64,000 bases of DNA from Allorhodopirellula solitaria (GCF_007859855.1 NZ_SJPK01000003.1:1-64000); one strand, 5' to 3'. Positions 44,800-55,002 are shown, counted from the first letter of the stretch. Notes: a model not told the origin generated them from the sequence alone. Program-made: numbers and translations.

Positions 44800-47691
44800 C
44801 TATTTCACGACTAGGTTCACCATTCTGCCAGGGACCGCGATCTTCTTGACGACTTTTTTGTCACCGATGGAACCGGCCACCGACTTGCTCGCCAGGGCGG
44901 CTTCGATCATCTGGTCCTGGGTAGCATCCGGCGACACGTTGATCTTTGCTTTGACTTTCCCGTTGACTTGAACAGGGATCTCGATGCTCGATTGCACCAG
45001 TGCGGCTTCATCCCATTGCGGCCAAGGCTGCAGGGCAATTGATTCGTCATGACCCAGCAGTCGCCATAGTTCCTCGCTCAGGTGAGGTGCGTAGGGATTC
45101 AGCAGTACCAAGAAGGTCTCGAGCGCGTGACGAGGGCGTTGTTCACAACGGGTAAAGTGGTTCGAAAACTCCATCATCTTGGCGATCGCTGTATTGAAAC
45201 TCATCGCTTCGGTGTCTTCGGTGACCTTGCGGATCGTTTGATGCAGCACCCGCAGTTGTTCTTCATCGCAGTCCGTGTCGACTACCGCATCGCAGAGACG
45301 TAGTTCGTCTGATTTCTCATCGACGACCAAACGCCACACACGATCGAGAAAACCACGTACCCCACCAACGCCATTCATGACCCACGGTTTGGTCGCTTCC
45401 AATGGGCCCATGAACATCTCGTAGAGACGCAGTGAGTCGGCCCCGTAGTCGCGAACGACCCCGTCGGGATTGACCACATTGCCGCGGGTCTTGCTCATTT
45501 TGAACGCGCGACTGTCGACTTTGATGCTCGGATCCGACTTTAGCACAAACCCTTCACCCTTCTTCTGCACGTCCTCTTCGGCGAGCCGCACCGTTTCGAG
45601 CTGGCGACCATCTTTGCTGATCCGGTTGCCCTCAGCGTCGCGGCGGACTTGCTGCGTAGAAACCGGCTGCTTGTCGCTGTCGACGTATCCCGTGAACTCG
45701 ACTTCACCGAGAATCATGCCTTGATTGACGAGTCGTTGGAACGGCTCGGGACAGGTGACGAACCCGCGGTCATAGAGCACCTTGTGCCAGAACCGCGAAT
45801 AGAGCAGGTGGAGCACAGCGTGTTCCGCACCACCGACATACAGATCGACTGGCATCCACGTTTTTTCCAGCTCAGGGTCGATCAACGACTGCGTGTTGTG
45901 AGGATCGATATAGCGCAGGTAGTACCAACACGACCCAGCCCACTGGGGCATCGTGTTGGTTTCACGCCGGTAGCGTTTTCCATCGAGTTCCACGATCAGC
46001 CAATCGTCGTCGGCTTTGGCAAGTGGCGGCTCGGGGCGACCGTGCGGTTTGAAATCCTCGAGTTCCGGCAGGGTGACGGGTAGCTGGTCCTCCGGGACAC
46101 CGCGCTTGATTCCGGTCGGGTTCCCATCGGCATCGAGTTCGTGCAGGATCGGAAACGGCTCCCCCCAAAAACGCTGGCGACTGAACAGCCAATCCCGTAG
46201 TTTGTAGTTGACCGCGGGACAGGCGAGCCCCTGCTCGGCCAACGAGGCAGTTAGTTTCGCTTTGACTTCGTCGGTCGTTTGGCCATCGTAGTCACCACTA
46301 TGGATCGCGATACCTTCGGCGACATAACAGGCTTGGCCTGCCAAGATTTCGTCGTGCTGCGGATGATCGTTCGGTGGGTCGACAACCGGGATGACCGGCA
46401 GATCGAATGCGACAGCGAACTCGAAATCACGTGCGTCGTGAGCCGGCACCGCCATGATCGCGCCTGTGCCGTAACCCGCCAGAACGTAGTCGGCGACCCA
46501 CACGGGAATCGACCGTCCGTCGGCTGGGTTGATCGCGTGTGAACCCGTGAACACACCGGTCTTCTCGAGGTCGCCCTCGGTGCGCTCCCGATCGCTCTTG
46601 AAGGAAGCCTGTTCCCGGTACGTGTCGACTTCCGCTTTACGATCTGGGGTGACCAAGCGATCGATCAACGGATGCTCCGGTGACACCACCATGTAGGTCG
46701 CCCCGAACAGGGTATCCGGTCGGGTTGTGTAAACCCGCAGTGCGTCGCTGCCTGCCTCGCTCGGAAAACCGCTGGCCGCTCGCTCGCGCTTCCAGGCCAC
46801 GAACGGACCGCGGGCCGCACCCTCGTCCGATTCGCTCGAGGCTGCGTCGGAGGGGACCCCCGGCTGCAGATAGAAATCGACCTCCGCTCCCGAGCTCCGG
46901 CCGATCCAGTCGTACTGCAGCTTCTTGATGCCGGCCGGCCACTGCAATTCCTCGAGCCCGTCGAGCAACCGCTCCGAGTAGTCGGTGATCCGCAACATCC
47001 ACTGCCGCAGCGGAATGCGCTTGACCGGATGCCCACCCACTTCGCTCTTGCCATCGACGACCTCTTCGTTGGCCAACACCGTGCCCAGCTTCGCGCACCA
47101 ATTCACCAACGCGTCGTCCTGGTAGGCCAGTCTGCGAGAATCACGATACAACTCGATCGCCCGCTCGCCTTGAGCTTGGACCTCCGCTGGGATCGGCAGC
47201 TCCGCGATCGGACGCCCTACCTGAGCCTCGGAATCGAACCAGGTATCGAAGAGCACCAGGAAAATCCACTGCGTCCAGCGAAAGTAGCCCTCATCCGTCG
47301 TCGCCAGAACTCGGTTCCAATCGTAACTGAACCCCAGCATCTTCAGCTGGCGGGTGAAATTATCGATATTTCGCTGGGTCTGCACGCGCGGATGCTCCCC
47401 CGTCCGAATCGCGTGCTCCTCCGCAGGCAACCCGAAAGCATCGAAACCCATCGGGTGCAGCACGCACTCGCCGCGAGAGCGGGCGAAACGAGATACGATG
47501 TCCGTCGCGGTGTAGCCCTCCGGATGACCCACGTGCAACCCATCGCCGCTGGGATAGGGAAACATATCGAGTACGTACCGCTTGGCCACGTCATCGCCAG
47601 CCTTGCTCAAGTCGGGGGTGGCAAAGGTTTGATTGGCTTCCCAATACGATTGCCAGCGGGGTTCGATCTCATTGGGGTTGTAGCGGACCAT
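44800..47691 (-). CDS. leuS: leucyl-tRNA synthetase
   Basis: Encodes 963 residues. Class I signature HVGH at 53-56 within [20 protein letters not shown] and KMSKT near 730 ([18 protein letters not shown]) define the catalytic core. The editing domain with [15 protein letters not shown] is present, as are the leucine-specific segment and anticodon-binding region. Charges tRNA-Leu in the cytosol. An additional stretch of about 35 residues rich in Ser, Ala, Glu and Asp (residues ~278-313) precedes the editing-domain TTRPDT motif, making the protein longer than most bacterial LeuRS (~860), together with other insertions near KMSKS. No T-box leader is evident upstream. It stands between a secreted protein and a Cys/Pro peptide gene, separated from the latter by a terminator. 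Confidence 0.97.
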   Translation of the reverse strand: MVRYNPNEIEPRWQSYWEANQTFATPDLSKAGDDVAKRYVLDMFPYPSGDGLHVGHPEGYTATDIVSRFARSRGECVLHPMGFDAFGLPAEEHAIRTGEHPRVQTQRNIDNFTRQLKMLGFSYDWNRVLATTDEGYFRWTQWIFLVLFDTWFDSEAQVGRPIAELPIPAEVQAQGERAIELYRDSRRLAYQDDALVNWCAKLGTVLANEEVVDGKSEVGGHPVKRIPLRQWMLRITDYSERLLDGLEELQWPAGIKKLQYDWIGRSSGAEVDFYLQPGVPSDAASSESDEGAARGPFVAWKRERAASGFPSEAGSDALRVYTTRPDTLFGATYMVVSPEHPLIDRLVTPDRKAEVDTYREQASFKSDRERTEGDLEKTGVFTGSHAINPADGRSIPVWVADYVLAGYGTGAIMAVPAHDARDFEFAVAFDLPVIPVVDPPNDHPQHDEILAGQACYVAEGIAIHSGDYDGQTTDEVKAKLTASLAEQGLACPAVNYKLRDWLFSRQRFWGEPFPILHELDADGNPTGIKRGVPEDQLPVTLPELEDFKPHGRPEPPLAKADDDWLIVELDGKRYRRETNTMPQWAGSCWYYLRYIDPHNTQSLIDPELEKTWMPVDLYVGGAEHAVLHLLYSRFWHKVLYDRGFVTCPEPFQRLVNQGMILGEVEFTGYVDSDKQPVSTQQVRRDAEGNRISKDGRQLETVRLAEEDVQKKGEGFVLKSDPSIKVDSRAFKMSKTRGNVVNPDGVVRDYGADSLRLYEMFMGPLEATKPWVMNGVGGVRGFLDRVWRLVVDEKSDELRLCDAVVDTDCDEEQLRVLHQTIRKVTEDTEAMSFNTAIAKMMEFSNHFTRCEQRPRHALETFLVLLNPYAPHLSEELWRLLGHDESIALQPWPQWDEAALVQSSIEIPVQVNGKVKAKINVSPDATQDQMIEAALASKSVAGSIGDKKVVKKIAVPGRMVNLVVK

Positions 47692-47797
47692 AGCGTATTC
47701 AAGTTGCGGTGTCAGAAAAAGAATCGGTGAATGATTTTCCAGGGCGGATTAGAATCGCCTCACCGAGAAACGACAACGCGAAAGAGCCGAGGGCGCA

Positions 47798-47836
47798 ATA
47801 AAAAAGCGGCCGACATCCGAAAATGTCACCCGCTTT
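47798..47836 (-). terminator. rho-independent terminator after the Cys/Pro peptide gene
   Basis: On the minus strand CCGC pairs with GCGG and, inside, GACAT pairs with ATGTC, giving a bulged hairpin followed by GCTTTTTTATT. It lies about 40 bases past the stop at 47875 and 107 bases before leuS. The A/T symmetry of its outer stem might let it act weakly in the other direction as well. Confidence 0.7.
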
Positions 47837-47874
47837 CTTTCGATTGCTCTGAATTCGCGTCTGAATCCTGCAGC

Positions 47875-48261
47875 TTAGTTGCAGCAAGGATCGCAGTAGG
47901 AGCGAGCGGAACGACGTGCTTCGCACTTGGCACGCAAGCGTGCGAACAGGCCGCAGTGCTTACGAGGCTTGGCACATGGGTCGGGGCAGCACACTGGCTC
48001 AGGAGCTGGGCAGCAAACTGGTGCTGGTGCAGGCTCAGGGCAGCAAACTGGTGCTGGGGCGGGCTCGGGGCAGCAAACAGGAGCTGGCTCGGGGCAGCAC
48101 ACTGGCTCGGGAGTTGGGCAGCACTGAGGTGCTGGAGCAGGAGTGCAAACGGGTTGGCAGCAAGCCGAACGCTTTTTGTGAAAGAAGCCAGCTTCGGCTT
48201 GAGGTGCAACAACGCTGCCGGCAACGGCGAGCAGGGCAACTGCCAGGATCGTACGAATCAT
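47875..48261 (-). CDS. secreted Cys/Pro-repeat peptide
   Basis: Encodes 128 residues. MIRTILAVALLAVAGSVVAPQAEA is a signal peptide; GGTGAG stands about 11 bases before the ATG. The mature chain is a repeat of CCPEPAPAPV/CCPEPAPVCC units (residues ~46-94), framed by further Cys pairs (SACCQPVC, CDPCCN). Roughly 20 Cys in about 105 residues imply either heavy disulphide linking or metal binding. The repeats are near-identical in DNA, so the number of units may change by slippage. Planctomycetes are known for Cys-rich cell-surface proteins; a role in wall or stalk structure is inference. It has its own terminator. Confidence 0.82.
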   Translation of the reverse strand: MIRTILAVALLAVAGSVVAPQAEAGFFHKKRSACCQPVCTPAPAPQCCPTPEPVCCPEPAPVCCPEPAPAPVCCPEPAPAPVCCPAPEPVCCPDPCAKPRKHCGLFARLRAKCEARRSARSYCDPCCN

Positions 48262-48483
48262 CTAATTCTCACCAAAATGGGGGGATGGGGTAAAGCTCGT
48301 CGCTCGACGAGGCAATTTAGCGAGAGTTTAAGGCTTGAAACCATTGCGTCAACTAGGAGGAATATCGGGATGATCTCTGGGGATCCGTAATCCCCCTCTC
48401 AAGGGAAAGTAATCCCTCCTACCCGAAATTTCACTAAAATTGCTATTGAACTGGGTTCCTGCTTTTGCCGGTCGGATTGGATT

Positions 48484-48566
48484 TTCGTAGCCAGACGGCT
48501 CCGCCCGTCTGAGCTAGAACCCCACGCATCCTCACTCGCGACGGTCGGAGCCGTCGGTCGACTATG
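48484..48566. repeat. pair of small REP hairpins (CAGACGG/CCGTCTG type)
   Basis: CAGACGGCTCCGCCCGTCTG at about 48489-48508 and GACGGTCGGAGCCGTCGGTC near 48539-48558 are two short palindromes 30 bases apart. The first corresponds to the hairpin at 3823-3855 in inverted orientation. They lie at the 3' side of the LRR gene, and the second abuts its stop. Confidence 0.6.
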
Positions 48567-49391
48567 TCAATGCGTATGACGATGGGGATCGCGGTCGTGG
48601 TGCTGCTGGTCGACGTGCACATGGAGCTGAGGGTGGTGCTCGAAGAGCCACTCCCAACCAGCTTGCGTGACCTTGGAATCGTCGAGATAGAGCGACTGCA
48701 AATGAGGCAGTGTCGCGATCTGCTGCAAGCCTGCATCGGTCACTGGCACTCCGATGAGATGCAATCCCCGCAGCGTTTCCAGTTCCGCGATCGACGCACA
48801 GCAGTCGTCGTCGAGTTGGGGTGACCCCAGTCGCAGTTGCTTCAATTCAGGCAACTTCTGTAACGCCTCGATCCCCGCCGCACTCAGCTGGGATTGCGGG
48901 AGATTGACCAGCCAGAGCTTGTCGCAACCGGCCAGAGCAACGATGCCTGCATCCGTGATCGGTGAAAGTCGCAGTCGAAGTTGCTCGAGATTGGGCAATT
49001 GCGCCAGGACAGCGAGCCCCTCGTCGGTCACCACGCCCTGATCCACGTTCACGACGTCGAGGGCCGTGAGTGATTCGATCGGCAGATCGACAAGCCTCTG
49101 ATCCGAGACGACCACCTGCTCGAAATGCAGACTGGTGGATTCGCCCGCCTCAACGCTGGCGACCTGAGCGACGATCACTTGTTCGGCGCTCTGCCGCGGT
49201 TGCTGTTGCGGGGCGGTTCCCACGGCAGCGCCGGTCTTCTCGGTGGAATCGGGCAAGGATGGCCAGCTGAAATAGAGTCCCAGTCCGGCAACGGCGACAA
49301 CGATTGCGATCAGACACTTGGGATCACAGCAGGTGACCCCGCAGCACGATCGTCGCACTCTCGTCTCGCTGTCGATGTTTTCGTGAGACAT
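48567..49391 (-). CDS. membrane-anchored leucine-rich-repeat protein with His tail
   Basis: Encodes 274 residues. The N-terminus has a Cys cluster (RRSCCGVTCCDPKC, 14-27) directly before a single membrane helix (28-47: LIAIVVAVAGLGLYF). A Gln-rich linker leads into five or six LRR units of the planctomycete type (GVVTDEGLAVLAQLPNLEQL, PITDAGIVALAG, SQLSAAGIEALQKLPELKQL, PVTDAGLQQIATLPHLQSLYL). The last ~20 residues are His/Asp-rich (HHPQLHVHVDQQHHDRDPHRHTH), suitable for metal binding. Orientation is probably N-in with the LRR domain outside. The ligand is unknown. A stable hairpin stands 20 bases before the ATG. Confidence 0.85.
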   Translation of the reverse strand: MSHENIDSETRVRRSCCGVTCCDPKCLIAIVVAVAGLGLYFSWPSLPDSTEKTGAAVGTAPQQQPRQSAEQVIVAQVASVEAGESTSLHFEQVVVSDQRLVDLPIESLTALDVVNVDQGVVTDEGLAVLAQLPNLEQLRLRLSPITDAGIVALAGCDKLWLVNLPQSQLSAAGIEALQKLPELKQLRLGSPQLDDDCCASIAELETLRGLHLIGVPVTDAGLQQIATLPHLQSLYLDDSKVTQAGWEWLFEHHPQLHVHVDQQHHDRDPHRHTH

Positions 49392-49410
49392 TTCAGATCA
49401 TTGAACGATG

Positions 49411-49442
49411 CACCGGGGCGTTCAATATCGAACGCCCCGGTG
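49411..49442 (-). promoter_or_regulatory. perfect 13-bp hairpin in the leader of the LRR gene
   Basis: CACCGGGGCGTTC and GAACGCCCCGGTG form a perfect stem around AATATC. It begins 20 bases upstream of the ATG at 49391 and ends about 190 bases after the stop of the upstream gene. No U-run follows on the minus strand, so it may be an RNA control element or a processing/terminator structure of the upstream transcript. Confidence 0.55.
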
Positions 49443-49630
49443 CCGCTAAGGATTTCGTTGGGAAACTGGCCTGCCGAGACGATTGACCCAGTAATCTTCG
49501 CGACAGGATACTCATTTCCGTCAGCAGAGCTGATCGAGAAGCAATTCCCGCAAATCGACGACTCAACAACGAAAACCCAATGTGTGTGGTTTGGAAGTGC
49601 AAGTGAGGTATCAATTGCGAGGACGGGCTG

Positions 49631-52600
49631 TCAACGCGACTTTGAAAGTTTCTGTTGGAATCTTTTGACCTGCTCGTGCAGATGCCACTGGCCGGGGTCG
49701 TCGATCACGCAGCCGCGTTCGATCCGCAGAGCTTGTTCGTACTGCTCCTGGCGGGCGAGAATTTCGGCGAGTGTATCGCGGTAGATTGCGCTGTCGGGCT
49801 CAAATCGCACGGCATGGCGAGATAACCGCAGGGCGTCGTCGAGTTCGACGTGATTGACCGCGGCTCCCCAGGCAACATTATTCGCGGTCACGGCATCGGC
49901 GGGAAAGATGTCGAGATGGAGGTCGGCCGCTTCGATCATTCGTTGCAACTCCTCGACGACGAGATCCTGCATCCCGATTTCTTCGAGTCTCGGCAGAATC
50001 GATTCCGCCATCGTGATGTCCATCGAATCGAGCTGTTGCAAGCGTTCGATGAACCGCACGATTGCCTCTCTCGTGGCCGTCGGCCCAGCCTGCTCGACGA
50101 CCAGTTCGAATTGTTCCCTCGCGATTAAACGCGAAAAGACAAGGTAGAGCTGCGGTTGAAAGCCGGCTTGGTCGAGCGAGCTGGCAAAGGCGATGTCGAG
50201 CCAACCAATGGCCTGCTCTCGCAGCTGCAATTCCTCGGCACGGATGCTGCGGGCTTGGGCGGTTTCGAACGCCGATTCGGTCGTTTCCACGCTCGACGCA
50301 GTCGCCTCGGCTACGAACCCCTGGTACTTGCGCGCGATCTCGAACATTGACAGGGTCTCTTCCGAACCCAGGGCGGTGATCAAGAAGAGCGAGCGGTAGA
50401 TTTCATCAGCAATCTGCCACTGGCCAAGCTCGGCAAAGATCTCCGCGATCTGTTGGCGCATGTCCGTTGACGGTGTGCAGGCCATCGCCCGTAGCTCGAC
50501 CAGTAGCCTGTCGGCGGTCCGTTGGTCTCCGGCGTCGCGAGCCGCTCGGAGTTGCTCACCGACGGCGCTCACCGCAGTCATCACGTCGTCGCGAAAACGC
50601 GGATTTCCGTCACTCGATGATTGGGCCACCGCATCCCAAATCTCGTCGTCGAATTGGCGGCCGATCGCCGCCGGCGCACTCATGCGATATTCCTTGGCGA
50701 GCGTCAGTGCCGCGTTGATGTCCCCGTCCCCCGATCGGCTGCGGAGCAGCGGTTCGGCTAGATCCGGACGTCCGTGGGCAGCGAACAGATCACTCCAAGC
50801 TTTCGCCGTTGGGCGAAAGAGTCGTGCCAGTTCAGGTTCCGCCGCCACGCGTCTGCGGAGCGAACCGTCGCGCAAACTCTGGGCCAACTCGGCAACGAGA
50901 CCCGCGTGTTGGCGGCGGTCCTCCTCGCCAGCCCGAGCGATCTCGCACGCGATTTGGAACGCCGTCGCTGTGCCGACTTGAGGACGCCGCAACTCGACGA
51001 ACTGTTGCAGAATCCACAGGATCTGGTAACTCTCGGGCACCGTGATCTGACTGATCGTGTTCCGGCTGATCAAAGTCGGTTCGGACTCCCAGTCTCGCAT
51101 CCCCAGTCGAATCATCCAATCGGAATGCGTTGTCCACAACAGGGACAACATCACATAGTCGCGCATCAGGTAGTGGGAGGAGGATTGAGGTCGCTGGACA
51201 TGCAGATCCTCGAGTGATAAACGATCGGCAATCCGCCACGCCGCGCCATCGAGATTGACTCGGTCGAGCAAGCGAATCAAGGTGAATAGCTTTTCGATTT
51301 CCGGTGCGACTCCGGTCTCGGATCCCTCCGGTTGGTTCGCCCCAGAAGTAAAAAGATCCATCGACTCGAATAGTTCACGCTGGGCCGCGATCGCTTCGTC
51401 GATCCAGCTCTCCAGGTGAGTATCGATCTGGTCGGCGGGGAACCCAAGTCGCTCGAATGCTTCGGCGCTGCGAGAGGCACTCGCAGCGATCATGGCGGCA
51501 GCCGACGGTTCGTCTTGCCCCACGACGTCCAAGGCCGCATCAATCTCTCCGTGGATCAACAAAACCCGCCACCCCAACGCTCGCACCTCCTTCGTCGTTG
51601 CTGAGCCATCATCGATTCGGCTGAGCGCATCCAGGTGCGTGATCAACCCAGCAATCGCCTCAGCACGAATATCTGAGGCCCCACTGCGCTCAGCCGCGAT
51701 TAGGGCATCCGCCCAGAACCGAATCGCATTTTCACGACCTGAGACGACTTCCGTCGCTGCTTGACCGTTCGATGCATCCTCCGAAACCGGCAGCGATCGA
51801 TCCCATTGGCGAGCCAGGCGGGCGGCGTGGGCTGCCATCTCCGGCCACTGTGACGTGAGCAAACGCACGGTGCGGACCAGCGGTTGATCGGGGTGGTTGC
51901 TCGGCTTCTCGAGTTCCGCTGTGTCGTTGATATCGCTGGGGTTGGAATCCTCCGATCGGCTGCGATCGGCCGCGGCCGCCGACTCCATCGCCGCGGCGAG
52001 ATCACCCGCGATGAGGTCAAGAAGCACCTCCGTCCGGGCCACTAAGTCGCCGTCCCACGTCTCGGCCGCTGACGGCAGCCCGTCCGCATCAGTCAGCGGT
52101 GGTTGGCGGGGAACCAACGGCTGGCCCGGAAACAGCATTGCCCAGTCACGGCGGCAGACTGCCATCGCGGACGTGCTGCTGGCGACATCGAGAAACGCAA
52201 ATAGCTCGTCGGTTCGGCGTGATTGGACCGCGGCCCGCGCGTACACGGGGAAACGCTGGTCGAGCGTGATGGCCACGCGTTGCGAGACGGCTTCGAAATC
52301 GAGCGTTCCATAGGCCTCACGCATAGCGATCGTCGCAGCGTCAAACTGCGCGGCCTCGAGCAACGCCTCGATCGCCTCGACGGGCGAGAGCGCCGCGAGT
52401 CGCCGGGCAAGCTCTGAAGGTGTGTCGGCCAAAATCCCTCGCCGCCACCGCTCCAGGATCCACTGGGCCCGCTCCGCCTCTTCGGCATCGTCACTGCGAG
52501 CCGCTGTCAAGATCGCGCTGCGGTACTGGTCCCGATCTCGCCACAGCTCCCAGGTCGAGCGTCGACGCAGCGAGAACGCGTCCCCGCTGAGTTGCCGGGG

Positions 52601-52738
52601 ACCCTGCCAATCGCCATCACGCTGGATAGGCCCCGTTTTTGACGCCTGAGTGGGCGCCGGACCATCCGCCGCCGAGGTTGTAATCGCGAGCGCCACCATC
52701 AACAGGAACACGACGGATACTTGGGCGAAACGATTCAT
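49631..52738 (-). CDS. large exported alpha-helical repeat (TPR-like) protein
   Basis: Encodes 1,035 residues from ATG 52738; the frame runs on to 52774 but MNRFAQVSVVFLLMVALAITTSAADG gives a signal peptide. The rest is almost all amphipathic helices with many Ala, Leu, Arg and Glu, matching degenerate TPR. The last ~90 residues are clear TPR units (LSRHAVRFEPDSAIYRDTLAEILARQEQYEQALRIE). No enzymatic motif. It recalls a small version of the 4,053-residue TPR protein at the start of the window but lacks the beta-rich end. Periplasmic scaffold is the best guess. The neighbouring LRR gene follows 240 bases downstream on the same strand. Confidence 0.85.
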   Translation of the reverse strand: MNRFAQVSVVFLLMVALAITTSAADGPAPTQASKTGPIQRDGDWQGPRQLSGDAFSLRRRSTWELWRDRDQYRSAILTAARSDDAEEAERAQWILERWRRGILADTPSELARRLAALSPVEAIEALLEAAQFDAATIAMREAYGTLDFEAVSQRVAITLDQRFPVYARAAVQSRRTDELFAFLDVASSTSAMAVCRRDWAMLFPGQPLVPRQPPLTDADGLPSAAETWDGDLVARTEVLLDLIAGDLAAAMESAAAADRSRSEDSNPSDINDTAELEKPSNHPDQPLVRTVRLLTSQWPEMAAHAARLARQWDRSLPVSEDASNGQAATEVVSGRENAIRFWADALIAAERSGASDIRAEAIAGLITHLDALSRIDDGSATTKEVRALGWRVLLIHGEIDAALDVVGQDEPSAAAMIAASASRSAEAFERLGFPADQIDTHLESWIDEAIAAQRELFESMDLFTSGANQPEGSETGVAPEIEKLFTLIRLLDRVNLDGAAWRIADRLSLEDLHVQRPQSSSHYLMRDYVMLSLLWTTHSDWMIRLGMRDWESEPTLISRNTISQITVPESYQILWILQQFVELRRPQVGTATAFQIACEIARAGEEDRRQHAGLVAELAQSLRDGSLRRRVAAEPELARLFRPTAKAWSDLFAAHGRPDLAEPLLRSRSGDGDINAALTLAKEYRMSAPAAIGRQFDDEIWDAVAQSSSDGNPRFRDDVMTAVSAVGEQLRAARDAGDQRTADRLLVELRAMACTPSTDMRQQIAEIFAELGQWQIADEIYRSLFLITALGSEETLSMFEIARKYQGFVAEATASSVETTESAFETAQARSIRAEELQLREQAIGWLDIAFASSLDQAGFQPQLYLVFSRLIAREQFELVVEQAGPTATREAIVRFIERLQQLDSMDITMAESILPRLEEIGMQDLVVEELQRMIEAADLHLDIFPADAVTANNVAWGAAVNHVELDDALRLSRHAVRFEPDSAIYRDTLAEILARQEQYEQALRIERGCVIDDPGQWHLHEQVKRFQQKLSKSR

Positions 52739-53241
52739 ATTCAAAGAGCGGCCTGGGAAAGAAAAGGCATGCACCGAGCGGCGGTGTGAAAGAGCAGTCT
52801 TCGCGAGCCATCCACCTTAACGATTCTAACACATGTCCGCTCCCGGCAGATCGGGCCGCCGTGCTGCAGCGTCTTTTTTGCTTGCCCGCCGGCGCGACAA
52901 TGCCTATTAATTGCTCGACGCCAAAGAGAACTCACGGGCCCGTCGACCGGGTCCCCTGCGTGTTTCACATCACTTACCTGTGAAACATCGCCATGACGAA
53001 TTCTCTTTCACGCGCAGCGGAAGCGCAAACCGCCGGGAAAAGGGAGATCGATGCGAAGCCCGCATGCATCTCCACTTCCCTCTAATCGACTCGACCGCAC
53101 CTGTTCAGGTCGGCTGATTCGGATTGGAGGGGATGCAGCGAATTTTTTCGGCAAGGTTTTTTGACCAGGCACCAATTGTGACCTAAGTTTGCTCAGCCGC
53201 GTCTTCTCGAGTGTCGATCACGCGGCGTCCCCCTCCTCCGC
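52739..53241. other. 500-bp divergent intergenic region
   Basis: No gene seen. An 8-bp inverted repeat (GTTTCACA ... TGTGAAAC, 52962-52986) lies in the middle and could be an operator-like site; a promoter candidate for the protease is at 53161-53189. Confidence 0.5.
53161..53189 (+). promoter_or_regulatory. candidate promoter of the S41 protease gene
   Basis: TTGACC (53161-53166) and TAAGTT (53184-53189) are 17 bases apart. The -35 matches five of six consensus positions, the -10 only three. The start codon lies 53 or 77 bases further on. Confidence 0.35.
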
Positions 53242-53265
53242 ATGACACTCCAATGGAACTTTCGT

Positions 53266-55002
53266 ATGGAATTGTCGTCAAGCGTATCGAGTCGTCACCC
53301 ACGCCGGTGTAGTCGCCGGCGGATCGTGCTGGGCTCCTGGTTACTGCTCACCGCAGCGACGGTTTGCTCACCATCCTCAACGTTCGCTCAAGGGCAACCG
53401 GTGGCACCTGCCCTCCCGGCTCCGACGAGCGTTCGGGCGCCCACCGTTCCAGCGGCGACCGGTGAATCGATCGACAAGGAATCGGCCCGCGAGCGATCCC
53501 TCCAAGCGGGGCTGGAGCTCGAGCAAGCCCAACAGTGGGGCGACGCGATCGATCACTATGATTCGGCAACGCGGGCCTTTCCCGAGGACCGGATCCTCTA
53601 CCAACGGTTGCTGATCAGCCGATTGCACTTCGATGTGATCCGCCGCTACGACGATCGCACCTACCTGGCGAGTGTGCGTGAGATGTCGAGCTCGCAAACC
53701 CTCGATCTCTACAGTGAGATCCTGGCCAACCTGCAGACACACTACGTCGATACGATCGAATGGTCACGGATTCTCCTCCACGGGACCGCGGCCCTCGAAG
53801 TCGCACTGACGGAACCGGCGTTCGTTAACCGAGTGGTCGATGCCGATCGGCGGGATCGCATTGAGTCGTTCCGGCAAGCGATTCATCACCGGATCGCTGA
53901 ACGGTCGACCCAGAGCCGGTTTGATCTGCGGTCGACCGTGAAGCTCGTCGCAACGATGGCACACGAAGAACTCGGCATCTCCGGGACAGCCACGGTGCTC
54001 GAATATGTCAGTGGTGCCGTCTCGACGCTCGATACTTACACACGTTTACTCTCTCCCGGTCAGCTCGATGAGATGTTCTCGACGATCGAAGGCAACTTCG
54101 TCGGTCTCGGTGTCGAACTCAAAGCGGCGGAAGATTCGCTGCTGATCCTCTCGGTGATCCCGGGCGGCCCGGCGGCCGAAGCGGGGATTGTTCCTGGCGA
54201 CCGGATTCTCGCGGTCGGGGGAAGTCGCGCCGACGAACAGGAACCCAACTACGTCGCCGATCTGCTGCGTGGCCCGGAAGGCACCGCGGCGACCTTGACG
54301 ATCGCTTCGGCCGATCAAGTCGAGCGACAACTCTCGGTGACCCGCCGCCGCGTCGATGTCCCCTGCGTGGAAAACGTTCACATCGTGGACTCGGCCCGGC
54401 ATATCGGCTACTTCCGCTTGACGAACTTTCAGAAATCCACGCCTCGCGAGGTTGAACAAGCCCTCTGGAAACTGCATCGAGCGGGCATGCGGTCGCTGAT
54501 CATGGACCTCCGCGACAACCCCGGTGGATTGCTGTCCGCGGCCGTCGAAGTCGCCGATCGATTTCTCAGCGATGGGCGGATCGTGACGACGCGAGGCCGC
54601 AACGCCCGCGAAAACTTTGACTACACCGCCCGCCAATCCAATACCTGGGACGTGCCCATGGTGGTCCTGATCGACCGCAATAGTGCTAGTGCCAGCGAAA
54701 TCTTTTCGGGTGCGATTCACGACAGTGAACGGGGAGCGATCATCGGTGAAACCAGCTACGGCAAGGGCAGTGTGCAAGGTATTTTTCGAATGCAATCGGG
54801 CAAATTTGGCCTCTGCCTGACCACTGCGAAATTTTATTCGCCCAGTGGCAAGGCGATCAGCCGCAACGGGGTCGAGCCGAACGTCGTCGTCCCCCCAACC
54901 TACATCGCCGCTCGGCCCGATAAGAACGGGCGGGTCACGACGGAACTCGATGATGCCGTGTTGCAGAAGGCTATCGAACACCTCGGCGGCGGCAGTCGCT
55001 GA
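53266..55002 (+). CDS. S41-family C-terminal processing protease
   Basis: Encodes 578 residues from ATG 53266 (586 from 53242). An Arg-rich n-region (RHPRRCSRRR) and IVLGSWLLLTAATVCSP form the export signal. A helical N-terminal domain spans about 70-250, followed by a PDZ domain with GNFVGLGVELKAAEDSLLILSVIPGGPAAEAGIVPGDRIL. The peptidase domain has GYFRLTNFQ, MDLRDNPGGLL, the catalytic Ser in NSASASEIFSGAI (~475) and the Lys in TSYGKGSVQ (~499). Members cut exposed C-termini of exported proteins. Secreted or periplasmic. It is followed by its own terminator. The larger start has little support beyond the open frame. Confidence 0.93.
   Translation: MELSSSVSSRHPRRCSRRRIVLGSWLLLTAATVCSPSSTFAQGQPVAPALPAPTSVRAPTVPAATGESIDKESARERSLQAGLELEQAQQWGDAIDHYDSATRAFPEDRILYQRLLISRLHFDVIRRYDDRTYLASVREMSSSQTLDLYSEILANLQTHYVDTIEWSRILLHGTAALEVALTEPAFVNRVVDADRRDRIESFRQAIHHRIAERSTQSRFDLRSTVKLVATMAHEELGISGTATVLEYVSGAVSTLDTYTRLLSPGQLDEMFSTIEGNFVGLGVELKAAEDSLLILSVIPGGPAAEAGIVPGDRILAVGGSRADEQEPNYVADLLRGPEGTAATLTIASADQVERQLSVTRRRVDVPCVENVHIVDSARHIGYFRLTNFQKSTPREVEQALWKLHRAGMRSLIMDLRDNPGGLLSAAVEVADRFLSDGRIVTTRGRNARENFDYTARQSNTWDVPMVVLIDRNSASASEIFSGAIHDSERGAIIGETSYGKGSVQGIFRMQSGKFGLCLTTAKFYSPSGKAISRNGVEPNVVVPPTYIAARPDKNGRVTTELDDAVLQKAIEHLGGGSR

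Noticed and set aside
54046-54981. 311-residue minus-strand frame opposite the S41 protease
   Set aside because: Shadow of the conserved PDZ/peptidase frame.
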